This document shows positions 54,001-62,107 of a DNA stretch of 64,000 nucleotides, one piece after another. This stretch comes from Sweltsa coloradensis (Eukaryota > Arthropoda > Insecta > Plecoptera > Chloroperlidae). A model generated the notes under the pieces. It did no database searches. It was given only the letters and a program-made list of their open reading frames with translations, and was not told the origin of the DNA. A program made the position numbers and the translations under genes. Numbering within the stretch: position 1 is the first letter of the stretch; each line of letters opens with the position of its first letter. The stretch spans positions 868,001 to 932,000 of the forward strand of contig JAMZAV010000004.1 of the NCBI GenBank assembly GCA_024449915.1, written 5' to 3'.

Positions 54001-56181
54001 TTTAAAATAAATATACATATAGTTCTTTGTGTTAGTTTTTCGTGCTATACTGTGTAGAATGAATGTAGCTATTACGACGAGTGTTGTATTGGTGAACATC
54101 ATGGTTTAATCATGGAGTTTAAATAGTAGTCTACTGTCGTACCCCATGGTTTAATGAAAGTTTGTTTGAATGTGCATTGTGCAAGACTTTTTACAAGAGA
54201 GGTTGCCTACAAAATATACAGGGAATAGAGGGTAGAGATGCGAATTTAAAAAAAAAACGGCGGCCCGGCCCGGCCCGAGGCCCGACCCGAAACGGTCCGG
54301 CCCGGGCCCGGCCCGACTATTAAAAAAATACTGCGGCCCGGCCCGAACCCGGCCCGAAAGATAATCATCCTGGCCCGGCCCGGCCCGAAAGTCGGCCCGA
54401 AAGTCCGGATTTATGGACTCATCAAAGCAAAAGGGCCGCCTTTGCCAACAGTATGATAGTATTTCTAGTTCTGCGATTATATACCGTTATACCTAGATCT
54501 GGGTGGGAATTGGGCAGTGTAGACCTAAAGCAAATTGCCCATATGGCATGTTTATGAATTGTGCGTGTATATTTATCGACATGAGTGATGCCGCCAATAA
54601 GGGACGCAGATGTAGTTGTAGGCCTACATATTTATGTGAGAGCACGTTCTATTTTGTGTTTATTCGGGACTAGAGACCAAGAATACTGTTATTTCAAATC
54701 ATATTGGACAGTGAAAAGTGCCGAGTGACATGTTCACAAATTATTAATATTTATGACTTAAGTCTATGAGTATTGAGCTTGTATTGAAATCGATGGGATC
54801 ACGGAAGAAATGCCGCCACCGCCAGGCGACAAATTATTTAAGGGCGCAGATGTAAGTTGTAAAAACACAGCCTGTCTCCTTCGTCATAGTCTGTCCATCT
54901 TCTTGTCGAAGCACGTTCGATATTGTGTTCGGGAGTATTGTATCGCAAATCATGTTGTGGGGGTGTGGTGATGTCCACTCCAAACCCTTCTGTCCACCTC
55001 GACGTCGAAGCTCATTATAGTCTAAGCAAGAGGTTGGATTCTAGGAGATGAAACTTTAATTATAATATAATAACTAACGCATTGTTTTTGTCTGTCTGCT
55101 GTTTCTTTCTTTCTTTCTTTCTTTCTTTCTTTAACGTTTATCCTATTCAGTTAAAAAAATGATTCACAAATCAACTTCTCAATGCTTCGGCTCGGCCCGA
55201 AGCCCGAAACCGAAACTATCCCGAGCCGGAGCCGAAGCATTGAGAAGTCGGGCCGGGCCGGGCCGGGCCGGGCCAAAACACCAATCTCTATTTCCTAAGT
55301 TAAATATGGTGCCCGGCCCGAAGCCTGGCCCGAAAGCCCGAAAGCCCGAACTGGCAAAAAGCCCGAAACGGCCGAAAGCCCGAAACGGCCCGAAAGCCCG
55401 AACTGGCGAAAGCCCGAAACGGCCCGAAAGCCCGAAACGGCCCGGCCCGGCCCGAAATTTTAATGCTTCGGGCCCGGCCCGGCCCGAAGCCCGAAAATAA
55501 CAAAAACATCCGGCCCGGCCCGGCCCGAAAGTCGGGCCGGGCCGGGCCGGGCCGGGCTTTCGGGCCGGGCCGGGCCAAAATTCCCATCTCTAATAGAGGG
55601 TTAATATTTTGTGTTTAATGTTGCACGGTTTAAACCAGTTCACCAAGACAGTTGCATGATTAATTAAAGTCAATGTTAAACTGTGTTTTGACTAGTGTTG
55701 TCTCAAATAACTGACCACAAATAATGGAAAATTAATTTTCAAATTAAGAGTATATTTCTCGATTTAATAAGTTCCCAGGATTGACAGAAATTACAATATT
55801 CATCGATCTGGGCGAATTGAATTTTTAGTTTATGAGTAATATGTTAACAATTTTTGTTTTTCGTAGATCGAAGAGAAATTGTCAATTAGAATTAACTTTA
55901 ACTTAAAAAATTTAACTTTTATCAATTTGTTGTGTTTTGTGTGCATTGTTTTTCATAAGCATTTCAAATTTTGTATATATGTCTACAGTTCTTCGTACAA
56001 TGCCATCTCCTTGGAGATATTAATGTTATTTTATAATGGAATAACCTAAGTGTATTTTGTGCTCCAGGTGTACTGGCTGGGCCCCATCCTCGGAGGCATG
56101 ACCGCTGCTCTGATCTACACCCACGCCCTGACTGCCTCGGAGCCGGTCCCGACCGAACCCACGGACTACACCCCCGTCCAT
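47796..56181 (+). CDS. Aquaporin (MIP family), classical water-channel type, five exons, 3' end missing
   Basis: The exons are 47796-48005, 48717-48860, 52549-52767, 53445-53525 and 56068-56181, with lengths 210, 144, 219, 81 and 114. All are multiples of three, so every intron is phase 0, and all have GT/AG borders. The joined product is 256 residues. It carries NPA boxes at residues 81-83 and 200-202, each in its half-helix context (SGGHVNPAVT and TGASMNPARTLG). Alignment by eye to AQP1 places F37, H188, A197 and R203 at the aromatic/arginine filter, the F/H/A/R set of water-selective insect DRIP-like channels. The mercury-sensitive cysteine position is Ala. The family forms plasma-membrane homotetramers that conduct water passively. 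Similarity to insect PRIP/DRIP is my reading, and the subclass is not settled. The usual family length of about 245-290 residues means only a short C-terminal tail is missing. No stop codon follows exon 5 in frame before a consensus donor, so at least one more exon lies downstream or outside the window. Confidence 0.93.
48027..48262 (+). repeat. 32-bp minisatellite in aquaporin intron 1
   Basis: About six to seven near-identical units begin CCATTAGAACATATGAC and recur every 32 bp (for example at 48052 and 48084), decaying at both ends into AGAACAGT-like pieces. The array begins about 20-45 bp after the intron 1 donor. No coding role is seen. Confidence 0.9.
48717..48860 (+). CDS. Aquaporin coding exon 2 (residues 71-118), first NPA box
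   Basis: The acceptor is GTCCCCAG at 48716 and the donor is ATG|GTGGGT. The exon begins TIGHISGGHVNPAVT, the loop-B half-helix with the first NPA motif, and continues through helix 3 with YIIFQCLGSITGSAIL, typical of AQP1/DRIP/PRIP proteins. The donor GTGGGT is weaker than the other donors in the gene, and a MITE copy begins about 25 bases after it. Reading through would hit a stop after 11 further codons. Confidence 0.92.
48886..49510. mobile_element. MITE copy 3 in aquaporin intron 2
   Basis: It aligns nearly collinearly with 1540-2189, from GTATTTAACCGCTAAA to GTGGTAAAAAATAATTTTT. It lacks the outer AGGGG ends, so its borders are truncated. It begins about 25 bp after the exon 2 donor. 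The minus strand carries a 62-codon open frame shared in part with copy 2, but it has no recognisable domain. Confidence 0.8.
49512..51399. other. Middle part of aquaporin intron 2
   Basis: AT-rich intronic DNA between the MITE and the LINE tail. It has a CCCACT-motif repeat piece at 49525-49610 (minus) and a worn relative of the 66-bp repeat near 50458. No coding exon. Confidence 0.6.
51400..51822 (+). mobile_element. 5'-truncated non-LTR retrotransposon, 3' end
   Basis: The frame ending at TAA 51528-51530 reads TIWNGLDKKVLTQLPDNIAV then FKSRLKN. This matches the WN-LP-...-FK-RL pattern seen at the C-terminus of many LINE reverse transcriptases. A 3' UTR of about 290 bp follows and ends in TAATAAACATACATACATAC, a simple-repeat tail typical of LINEs. 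Upstream the frame is broken by a stop, so the copy is dead. It lies in aquaporin intron 2. Confidence 0.6.
52196..52430 (+). mobile_element. tRNA-derived SINE in aquaporin intron 2
   Basis: A tRNA-like head with GGGTTCGAATC (B box, 52256-52266) is followed by AACAATCCAGACTTTGTCC and CCTCTTAAACAGCCCTCGGG. It ends with CCTAGTTAATCATACGAAGAG. The layout matches the copy at 62108. The head is diverged, so Pol III activity is uncertain. It ends about 120 bp before exon 3. Confidence 0.7.
52549..52767 (+). CDS. Aquaporin coding exon 3 (residues 119-191)
   Basis: The acceptor is CTTCCTCCCAG and the donor GTAAGT. It encodes extracellular loop C, helix 4 (GIEFFLGFVLVFVIFGVCD), the cytoplasmic loop D (SNKPECKG) and helix 5, up to the filter histidine H188 in AMGHLAV. 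Third positions are strongly GC-biased, which gave long spurious open frames on the opposite strand. Confidence 0.92.
53445..53525 (+). CDS. Aquaporin coding exon 4 (residues 192-218), second NPA box
   Basis: The acceptor is TTATGTTACAG and the donor TGG|GTAAGT. It encodes loop E with the second NPA motif and the conserved arginine (SMNPARTLGSAVI), ending DNHW. A197 replaces the mercury-binding cysteine of vertebrate AQP1. A 30-31-bp minisatellite starts about 20 bases past the donor. Confidence 0.92.
53545..53680 (+). repeat. 30-31-bp minisatellite in aquaporin intron 4
   Basis: Units contain GGTTTAAACC (itself palindromic) followed by AGTCCACCACGACAG, at 53551, 53582, 53612 and 53643. An isolated related copy lies beyond the GGCCC-rich hAT, near 55625-55660, with worn CATGGTTTAA remnants at 54100-54160. 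The original array was therefore probably longer, or it was split. Confidence 0.85.
55106..55132 (+). repeat. CTTT microsatellite
   Basis: About seven consecutive CTTT repeats inside the intron 4 hAT-like element. Confidence 0.9.
55175..55247. repeat. Inverted repeat within the intron 4 hAT
   Basis: ACTTCTCAATGCTTCGGCTC at 55175 is mirrored by the reverse complement ending in GAAGCATTGAGAAGT near 55247. The two are separated by about 35 bp of GC-rich sequence. Confidence 0.8.
56068..56181 (+). CDS. Aquaporin coding exon 5 (residues 219-256), helix 6 and start of C-tail
   Basis: The acceptor is TTTTGTGCTCCAG and the chosen donor is CCAT|GTAAGC at 56182. It encodes VYWLGPILGGMTAALIYTHAL (helix 6), then an acidic, proline-rich tail. 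No stop occurs before the donor. The sequence after the donor stays open for another 80 codons because a second copy of the exon end and then hAT sequence follow. The GTAAGC donor is close to consensus, so I end the exon there. Seven more copies of the same donor occur downstream. Confidence 0.85.
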
Positions 56182-56247
56182 GTAAGCATCTACTATCTTA
56201 TATTCACTCTCAATATCCCCACCGAACCCACGGACTACACCCCCGTC
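56143..56247 (+). repeat. First and partial second unit of the exon 5/donor minisatellite
   Basis: The end of exon 5, its donor and 33 bases of intron are followed directly by a second copy of the exon end (CCCACCGAACCCACGGACTA). That copy is cut at CCCCCGTC by the hAT insertion. The remaining units continue at 60056. Confidence 0.9.
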
Positions 56248-56547
56248 CAGAGGCGGACTGGGGGGGTAGGGGCCCCGTACGGAAAGTACTTTCGTGGGCC
56301 CCAAAGGGGTCTGGGGCGAAGCCCCAGCCGCCGGAGGCGAAAATTTTTTCGCTTCATTTTACTCTCAAGACGGCTTTTAAAGCAATCTGAGGTATATTTT
56401 GAACGGATAGATGAAGTGACCTAGTCATTAAATATTGTGGTCATACCTCAGATAATATCGCAATTTGAATTTGAAAACAGTACAACACATTCAATGAGAA
56501 CAGGGCCGTAAGTAGGCCTAGGCTATAAAAATTACCCGGGTATGAAT

Positions 56548-56978
56548 CAAGGGCGTCCGCAGGAATTTTGTTAGGGGGTGTAAAATTTAAATTTATACTT
56601 TTGTGGGACATGTGTGGGGGGTTTGGGGGGCGAGCCCCCCAATAATAGCGCCGCAGGCGAAATTTTTTAAAATCAGGTTTTTAGAGTGCGTTTGGTGCGT
56701 TTTAGAAACCAAAATAATGTAATTGTGCAGTCGATACTCAAAACAAAACCGCCAAATGGAATTGAAACGCTAACGTCCTGACGAGATTAATAAAGAGTTT
56801 AGTATAATGTATAGAAAAACGTATTCATCAGTTCTTGTGATGGGTTACATTACACTCTTATTAACACGGTAGAATGTCCCAAAAATCGTTGAATATTAAT
56901 GTAAATAGTTATATTATTCGACTCTTATTAATATGTTAGTAAAATTGCTTTATAGAGGATTCTAGGGTGACGCCCTTA
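56548..56978. mobile_element. Candidate nested hAT-type MITE
   Basis: The left end CAAGGGCGTCCGC and the right end, read in reverse as TAAGGGCGTCACC, form a short imperfect inverted repeat. The flanking 8-mers GTATGAAT and GTATGTTT match at six of eight positions. A GGGGGGCGAGCCCCCC hairpin lies near 56626. Length and termini suit an old hAT MITE, but the ends are not perfect. Confidence 0.4.
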
Positions 56979-57451
56979 GTATGTTTTGGGTAAAGTCTGA
57001 CCTTGTATAAATAAATAAATCAAATAATGGTGGGCGGTCCCATCCCCCAAGGTAATGCGGGTCCGGAGCGCACTGCAGCGCCAGTAATTTTTTCGATTCC
57101 TACAGATTGGAGTATTTTAACGAGTTTTAGTCAAAAAAATAGTGCTGACTGGACTATTTTTCTATTAGCAATTCAACATGGTCTACTCCAGATTTTCACC
57201 CGGGTTACCAGCCCCTGGTTACGGCGGTGAATGAGAATATAAATTCTTATCGTCTAATTTTCCCAACATAATTACATGCGGAGTTTTAATATCATTTTAT
57301 GTAAATGAGAGGTATGGAAAAAATTAGAAGTGAAAAAAAACACTTTGAAGCGTTATCAAAAATGCGTTTCTTTGGAAAATCAGCAGTAACACATCCATAT
57401 ATTTTTACGTGTACCGGTAACAAAAGTAATAATACTAAGTTACAGCAATAC

Positions 57452-57521
<70 letters not shown>
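57452..57521 (+). repeat. AAT trinucleotide microsatellite
   Basis: About 23 consecutive AAT triplets, followed by an interrupted extension to about 57536. It lies inside the 3.8-kb hAT-like element. Confidence 0.95.
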
Positions 57522-57854
57522 CTTAATAATAATAAATAGGAAGCTTCGCAAACGCTTTTTCAGGCGCGTTGAGGTATGAGCGTAATTTTTTGTTAACAAA
57601 AAAACGTAAAATTGCGATTTTCATGAGACATAATTTTTCGATTGCGCTCAAATTTCACATGAATATATTAATTCATAGAATTAAGGTTGTTTAAAGAAAA
57701 AAGTGTAAAATTGCAATTTTCATTACAAAATTTTTTTTTGATTGCACTTAAATTTCACACGAATATATTAATTCATAAAATCAAGGTTCTGTAAAAAAAT
57801 CATTACAATCGGATAAAGCATGTCGGTGTTGTAAGTCGAAGAAATGTTTAAAAC

Positions 57855-59030
57855 TCGAAAAATCGTAAAATTACGATTTTCATGAGAAATAATATCTCGA
57901 TTGCGCTAAAAAAAAAGTGGCAGTTCTAAGTTCAGAGATTTCAAAGGCCTCCAAAAATTTCATCGCAATTGGATTTTTAGCAAAATATTTGCTGAATTTT
58001 GTATTTGTTGAATGTAACAACAAGGATAAACAATAAATAAGACGATACAACATAATAGTCCTGATATCATTTTAACAGATATATAAAAAAGGCAAACATT
58101 TATTATTGATGAAGCAATTCCACTAAGCCAAAATATTGAAACAACGCGGGACAGAAATTTTGGACCATAGCATGGCTCTGCTAGTCATAAAAGGCGAGGG
58201 AAGAGCGTATAGGTCCACCTCGCAAGACATCAGCACACATATCTGTGACATCAGTTAGCAAGAAGGGGAGTATAATAATCCCTGACACTAGAGGCGAGCT
58301 GCGGTCGTCGTCGATGACATTTCCATTTCCTTTGACGCCCCCCCCCCCCCCCATTAAGACGACGACATTGACTACACGAACGATGACAAAGGCAATGACG
58401 ACCACGACGCGAGAACCCTTTCTCCCTGTCCCCTTAGGCTAGAGTGCGCATTATGTACTATCCACAACCTAGTCAAAACACCTGAAGAGGGTCATACATT
58501 GCACCCTAAAACAGGTTTTCCTTGAAAAAAATTATAAAGGCTAGGCCTATAAAACAATTGATGGCGACCCGCCACCCCCTCTCCATCACCCTCTCAGCAC
58601 ATACTCATTAGAAATTGCTGCTATGGTGTCTACAAAATATTTTGCTGTTGAAAAACGTAAAATGTAAGTTTCTTAGAAAATTCTTAGGTGTCTTCTACAT
58701 AGCGTATGCATATGAATTTTGAGATTATTCTTGATACCTTTAAGTGATTTTCTGACTTATAAAACATTTTTGGATGAGCGTAGCGAGCGAAGCGAGTGAA
58801 GCGAAGACCTCAATTTCACCGACCCCCCAAAAAATTTAGCTCGGGTGTTTTTTTGTTGTTTTTTTGTTTGTATTTCTGTCTGTTTGTTCGCTCTCTACCG
58901 GGCAAACGGCATATGCGATCTTGATGAAAATTTGACAGGACCTTCGAAATCTCTGAACTTAGACTTGCTACGTTTTTGGGTACAATCGAAGAAATATTTC
59001 TCATGAATATCGTACTTTTACGATTTTTTT
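57855..59030. repeat. Inverted pair of about 115-120 bp arms
   Basis: The left arm (about 57855-57970) and right arm (about 58910-59030) are reverse complements with scattered differences. They share TCTAAGTTCAGAGATTTC and ATTCATGAGAAAT-like blocks. The spacing DNA holds a run of C at 58339-58352 and a SINE 3' tail. Confidence 0.7.
58465..58545 (+). mobile_element. SINE 3' tail fragment
   Basis: The segment from CCTAGTCAAAACACCTGA through TTGCACCCTAAAACAGG matches the 3' end of the SINE at 62108-62365. No tRNA-like head is present. It lies within the hAT-like element. Confidence 0.55.
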
Positions 59031-59031
59031 C

Positions 59032-59385
59032 GATTTTTTGTGCGATATTTTCGTGCTATTTGGGCCAATTCTGACCAAACAGGTGGGGCTACAACGTTCA
59101 TATTATACATGGACATTAAGGTTATGGTGATGTAGTACATTTTGAAAGAAAAAGTTGAAAAAGTTAGCCAGAATCTACAGGAATAAAGCTTTTAATATAA
59201 GTTTTTTGATTTTTTGTGCGATATTTTCGTGCCATTTGGGCCAATTCTGACCAAACGGGTGGGGCTACAACGTTCATATTATACATGGACATTAAAGTTA
59301 TGGTAATGTAGTACCTTTTAAAAGAAAAAGTTGAAAAAGTTAGCCAGAATCCATAGAAATAAAGATTTTAATATAAGTTTTTTTA
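59032..59385 (+). repeat. Two direct copies of a 176-bp repeat
   Basis: Units start at 59032 and 59208 with GATTTTTTGTGCGATATTTT and share TGACCAAACGGGTGGGGCT and TTAGCCAGAATC. The same block recurs at about 61115-61260 (+) and 39180-39330 (-), so it belongs to a dispersed family. Confidence 0.85.
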
Positions 59386-59975
59386 CGGTAAATAATACCA
59401 ATTGACAAGAAACAACAGAAACTTGACAACAATCACCTACAATGCGTAGACAACAAAACAAAGCACTTGCAAAAGTAAAGATATTCCACGCAAACTAAAA
59501 ACTTAAAAAAAGCTCATCCATCAACGCGGCGGGACTTTAGCGTTTTCCTAGTTTTAAATAATTCAAGTATTATTTCAGTTTTTTTGGGGGGCCCGCGAAC
59601 TTTTTCACATTATTTTATATAATATTGAGTGAATTGCTGTTTTATTTGAAATTTTCATAAAAATGTGATCCATTTTTATCGGGGCCCCTGAATCGCGGGG
59701 TTTGCGGGGCCCTCCGCTATGCCAGTAAATAGGCCTATATATTGACTATTCCCCACAACCCTTACTCTGCCATTAGTAATCGTAAAAATTAATACCGACA
59801 GACTGAGTGGCAAATAACGATAGGCCCCTGTAGGCACCAAGGTACATCCAACATTTACATTGTCTTACCTTTACGTTTTATATGAATATTCGAATGACTG
59901 TGATGTGCTCGTTTAAACCTTTGCAATTTTAAGACAAATAATATTTTCATTTAAAAACTTTATATGTTAGGGTTG

Positions 59976-60003
59976 GGTTGGGGGCCCCTAGGGGCCCCCA
60001 ACC
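59976..60003. repeat. Perfect 28-bp GC-rich palindrome at hAT right end
   Basis: GGTTGGGGGCCCCT and its exact complement meet at 59989/59990, about 50 bp inside the right terminus of the 3.8-kb hAT-like element. Confidence 0.85.
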
Positions 60004-60055
60004 GGGGGGGCCCCGTACGGGATTCCGTAGTTCCGTACCTGCCAGTCCGCCTCTG

Positions 60056-60509
60056 CCCCCGTCCATGTAAGCATCTACTATATTATATTCACTCTCAATA
60101 TCCCCACCGAACCCACGGACTACACCCCCGTCCATGTAAGCATCTACTATATTATATTCACTCTCAATATCCCCACCGAACCCACGGACTACACCCCCGT
60201 CCATGTAAGCATCTACTATATTATATTCACTCTCAATATCCCCACCGAACCCACGGACTACACCCCCGTCCATGTAAGCATCTACTATCTTATATTCACT
60301 CTCAATATCCCCACCGAACCCACGGACTACACCCCCGTCCATGTAAGCATCTACTATTTTATATTCACTTTGTATGCTCTCAATATCCCCACCGAACCCA
60401 CGGACTACACCCCCGTCCATGTAAGCATCTACTATCTTATATTCACTTTGTATGGTCTCAATATCCCCACCGAACCCACGGACTACACCCCCGTCCATGT
60501 AAGCAATAA
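60056..60509 (+). repeat. 69/78-bp minisatellite containing exon 5 end and splice donor
   Basis: GTAAGC donors preceded by CCGTCCAT occur at 60067, 60136, 60205, 60274, 60343, 60421 and 60499. The spacings are 69, 69, 69, 69, 78 and 78, all multiples of three. The 78-bp units carry a 9-bp insertion. Each unit copies the last 11 codons of exon 5 plus the donor and about 36 bp of intron. Several frames are open on both strands only because the unit length is divisible by three and stop-free. After the last donor the sequence diverges (GTAAGCAATAAG). Confidence 0.93.
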
Positions 60510-60796
60510 GTATTGTGTACAATCCTTGTCACAAAATGTCAACTGAACGCATTGGAAACATACAGAAATACTTTATTAAGCTACAGTATAATACATTGAT
60601 GTGGTTGGGATTCAGACTTGTAAAATAATTGTGACCCTCAACAACAGGAGAAAAGTTATAAGCTAAGGACACACTTATGGGCAGGTAAAATTCAACAAAA
60701 TAACATGGAGGAAGCAATAATTTTTTCGAGAAGTTAAATAAATTAAATAACAATAAACCTTCCACAGATAATATATTAACAAACTACTTATATAAT

Positions 60797-61300
60797 GTAG
60801 GTGCCCGAAAGGGCGCCGCTGCCAAGCCGCGGTGTGCTACACACTCAAGCACTTTATACAGCAAGCAGAGTTAGGGTGAATTCGAGGTGTCACCCAGCAG
60901 TCATGAAACGTGATGTGAACTTGAAAACTATCAAAATCGAGGGGATTTAGGTACCTGACAACACATGCCAAATTTGTTTGAAGTACGAGCATTCCTTATT
61001 TGTGAAAAAATGACTTGAAACATGCTCAAAATCACTTTAAGGATGTTAGCTACTACTGCTACTCCTGCTACTGCTACTGCTATTACTGTCTAATTCGCCA
61101 GTTTCAATCGGCCCGCAATTCTGACCAAACGGGTGGGGCTACAACGTTCATATTTTTCATGGACATTAAGGTAATAGTGATATAGGGTCTTTTGAAAGAA
61201 AAACTTGAAAAAGTTTTCTGGAAGGCTTCCAAATAAAGGTTTCAATATAAGCCTTATACAAGAATATAATCAACAAGTAACTATAGTTACTTGACAATAA
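60797..61300 (+). repeat. Dispersed repeat with GC-rich end, + copy
   Basis: It begins GGTGCCCGAAAGGGCGCCGC and includes AAGCCGCGGTGTGCTACACA, a CTACTACTGCTACTCC simple tract and the ACGGGTGGGGCTACAACG block also found at 59032-59385. It aligns with the reverse complement of 39160-39630. No ORF is present. The element type is not identified. Confidence 0.8.
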
Positions 61301-61489
61301 TCGACTACATTGTTTACAAAAAGCAAGTCTTTGCTGTATGTATTATTGTATTTGTTTGTACATAAATCTATGTAGGCCTACATTTGGCAATGCACTTAGA
61401 ATGTATTAGTAGTGTTATATCAGCCATAAATCCTCGCCCTCTAGCGCTAATCTCTCCGGTCTAAAATTCGTTATCATCCCCTAGTAAGT

Positions 61490-61990
61490 TTTAAGTCTTT
61501 TAGGTCTCGGTATCTAGGGGGTGGTTATGTATTTTGGTCCACCCCCTAGTGTAAAAAAGGGGCTTAACCGTCCGGGTCGGTCCGCCTGTTCACCGCCGCG
61601 GCCTGGCTGAGCGTCGTCAAGGGCGCAATCCCTGGCTTAACCGCTAAGTCACCCCCTACCCCTAAGGTGTGTAATTTTTCCAGAAATTTTTGATTGGAAC
61701 TAATTTCTGGTCTCGATATCTACCTCCCTATATGTCTTCGGTCCCCCTACCATATAGGGCTTCAACGCCATGGTATTGTCTGAGCGGCTGCCATGGCTTC
61801 CATATGGGCTTACCCTGGTTGTCTCGCTTGGAGATTATTCTTATCCTCAATATCTACCTCCCTTTATATTCCCGTCCCCCTACCCTAAGGGCTTAAATGC
61901 CATTTATCCAATTTGATTTGAATTTTCCAGGGTAAATAGGTGCTTCCTTGTATCCCCTCGATATTTGTTTCCGGTCTTAACCGCCATTTC
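61490..61990 (+). repeat. Degenerate direct repeats
   Basis: The block CTCGRTATCTA, then GGTCC(A)CCCCTA, then GGGCTTAA recurs starting near 61505, 61713 and 61847, with a worn fourth copy near 61958. The motif GCCTGGCTGAGCG appears at 61600 and 61997. Spacing is uneven, so this is an old, eroded array. Confidence 0.55.
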
Positions 61991-62107
61991 GCTGCCTGGC
62001 TGAGCGGCGTCGGCGCCCTCCATGGTCCTCGGTTTTGGGCTTAAGCGCGCGACATTCAAAGTGTATACCTTGCATGATTAATAACGTTATATTAGCGTGT
62101 ACCGACA

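Larger units (their letters stand above)
54233..55592. mobile_element. hAT-like element with GGCCC-rich arms in aquaporin intron 4
   Basis: The ends TAGAGATGCGAATTT and AAAATTCCCATCTCTA are inverted repeats (TAGAGATG core). They are flanked by perfect 8-bp direct repeats ATAGAGGG at 54225-54232 and 55593-55600. Both ends are dense in GGCCCGGCCCGAA. A nested copy of the right-hand terminus (CCAATCTCTA near 55288) suggests an internal duplication. Two imperfect internal copies of a GGGCGCAGATGTA-containing block lie at about 54580-54670 and 54805-54930. No transposase is visible; open frames here are low-complexity Arg/Pro/Ala-rich translations. Confidence 0.85.
56248..60055. mobile_element. 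hAT-like DNA transposon, 3.8 kb, non-autonomous or composite
   Basis: Terminal inverted repeats CAGAGGCGGACTGG (56248-56261) and their reverse complement (60042-60055) are flanked by a perfect 8-bp duplication, CCCCCGTC (56240-56247 and 60056-60063). These are the hallmarks of hAT elements, and the termini resemble CAGRGGCGG-type hAT ends. GGGGCCCC-rich subterminal sequence occurs at both ends. No ORF over about 75 codons lies inside apart from the exon 5 read-through, and no transposase was recognised. The interior holds a candidate nested MITE, an AAT microsatellite, a SINE tail, an inverted pair and a 176-bp direct repeat. Confidence 0.85.

Noticed and set aside
55159..55587. Arg/Pro/Gly/Ala-rich open frames on both strands
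   Set aside because: They are low-complexity translations of GGCCCGAA repeats inside a hAT-like element.
59947..60522. Long open frames on both strands (191 and 181 codons)
   Set aside because: They are translations of the 69/78-bp minisatellite, whose length is divisible by three. They have no independent start context or domain.
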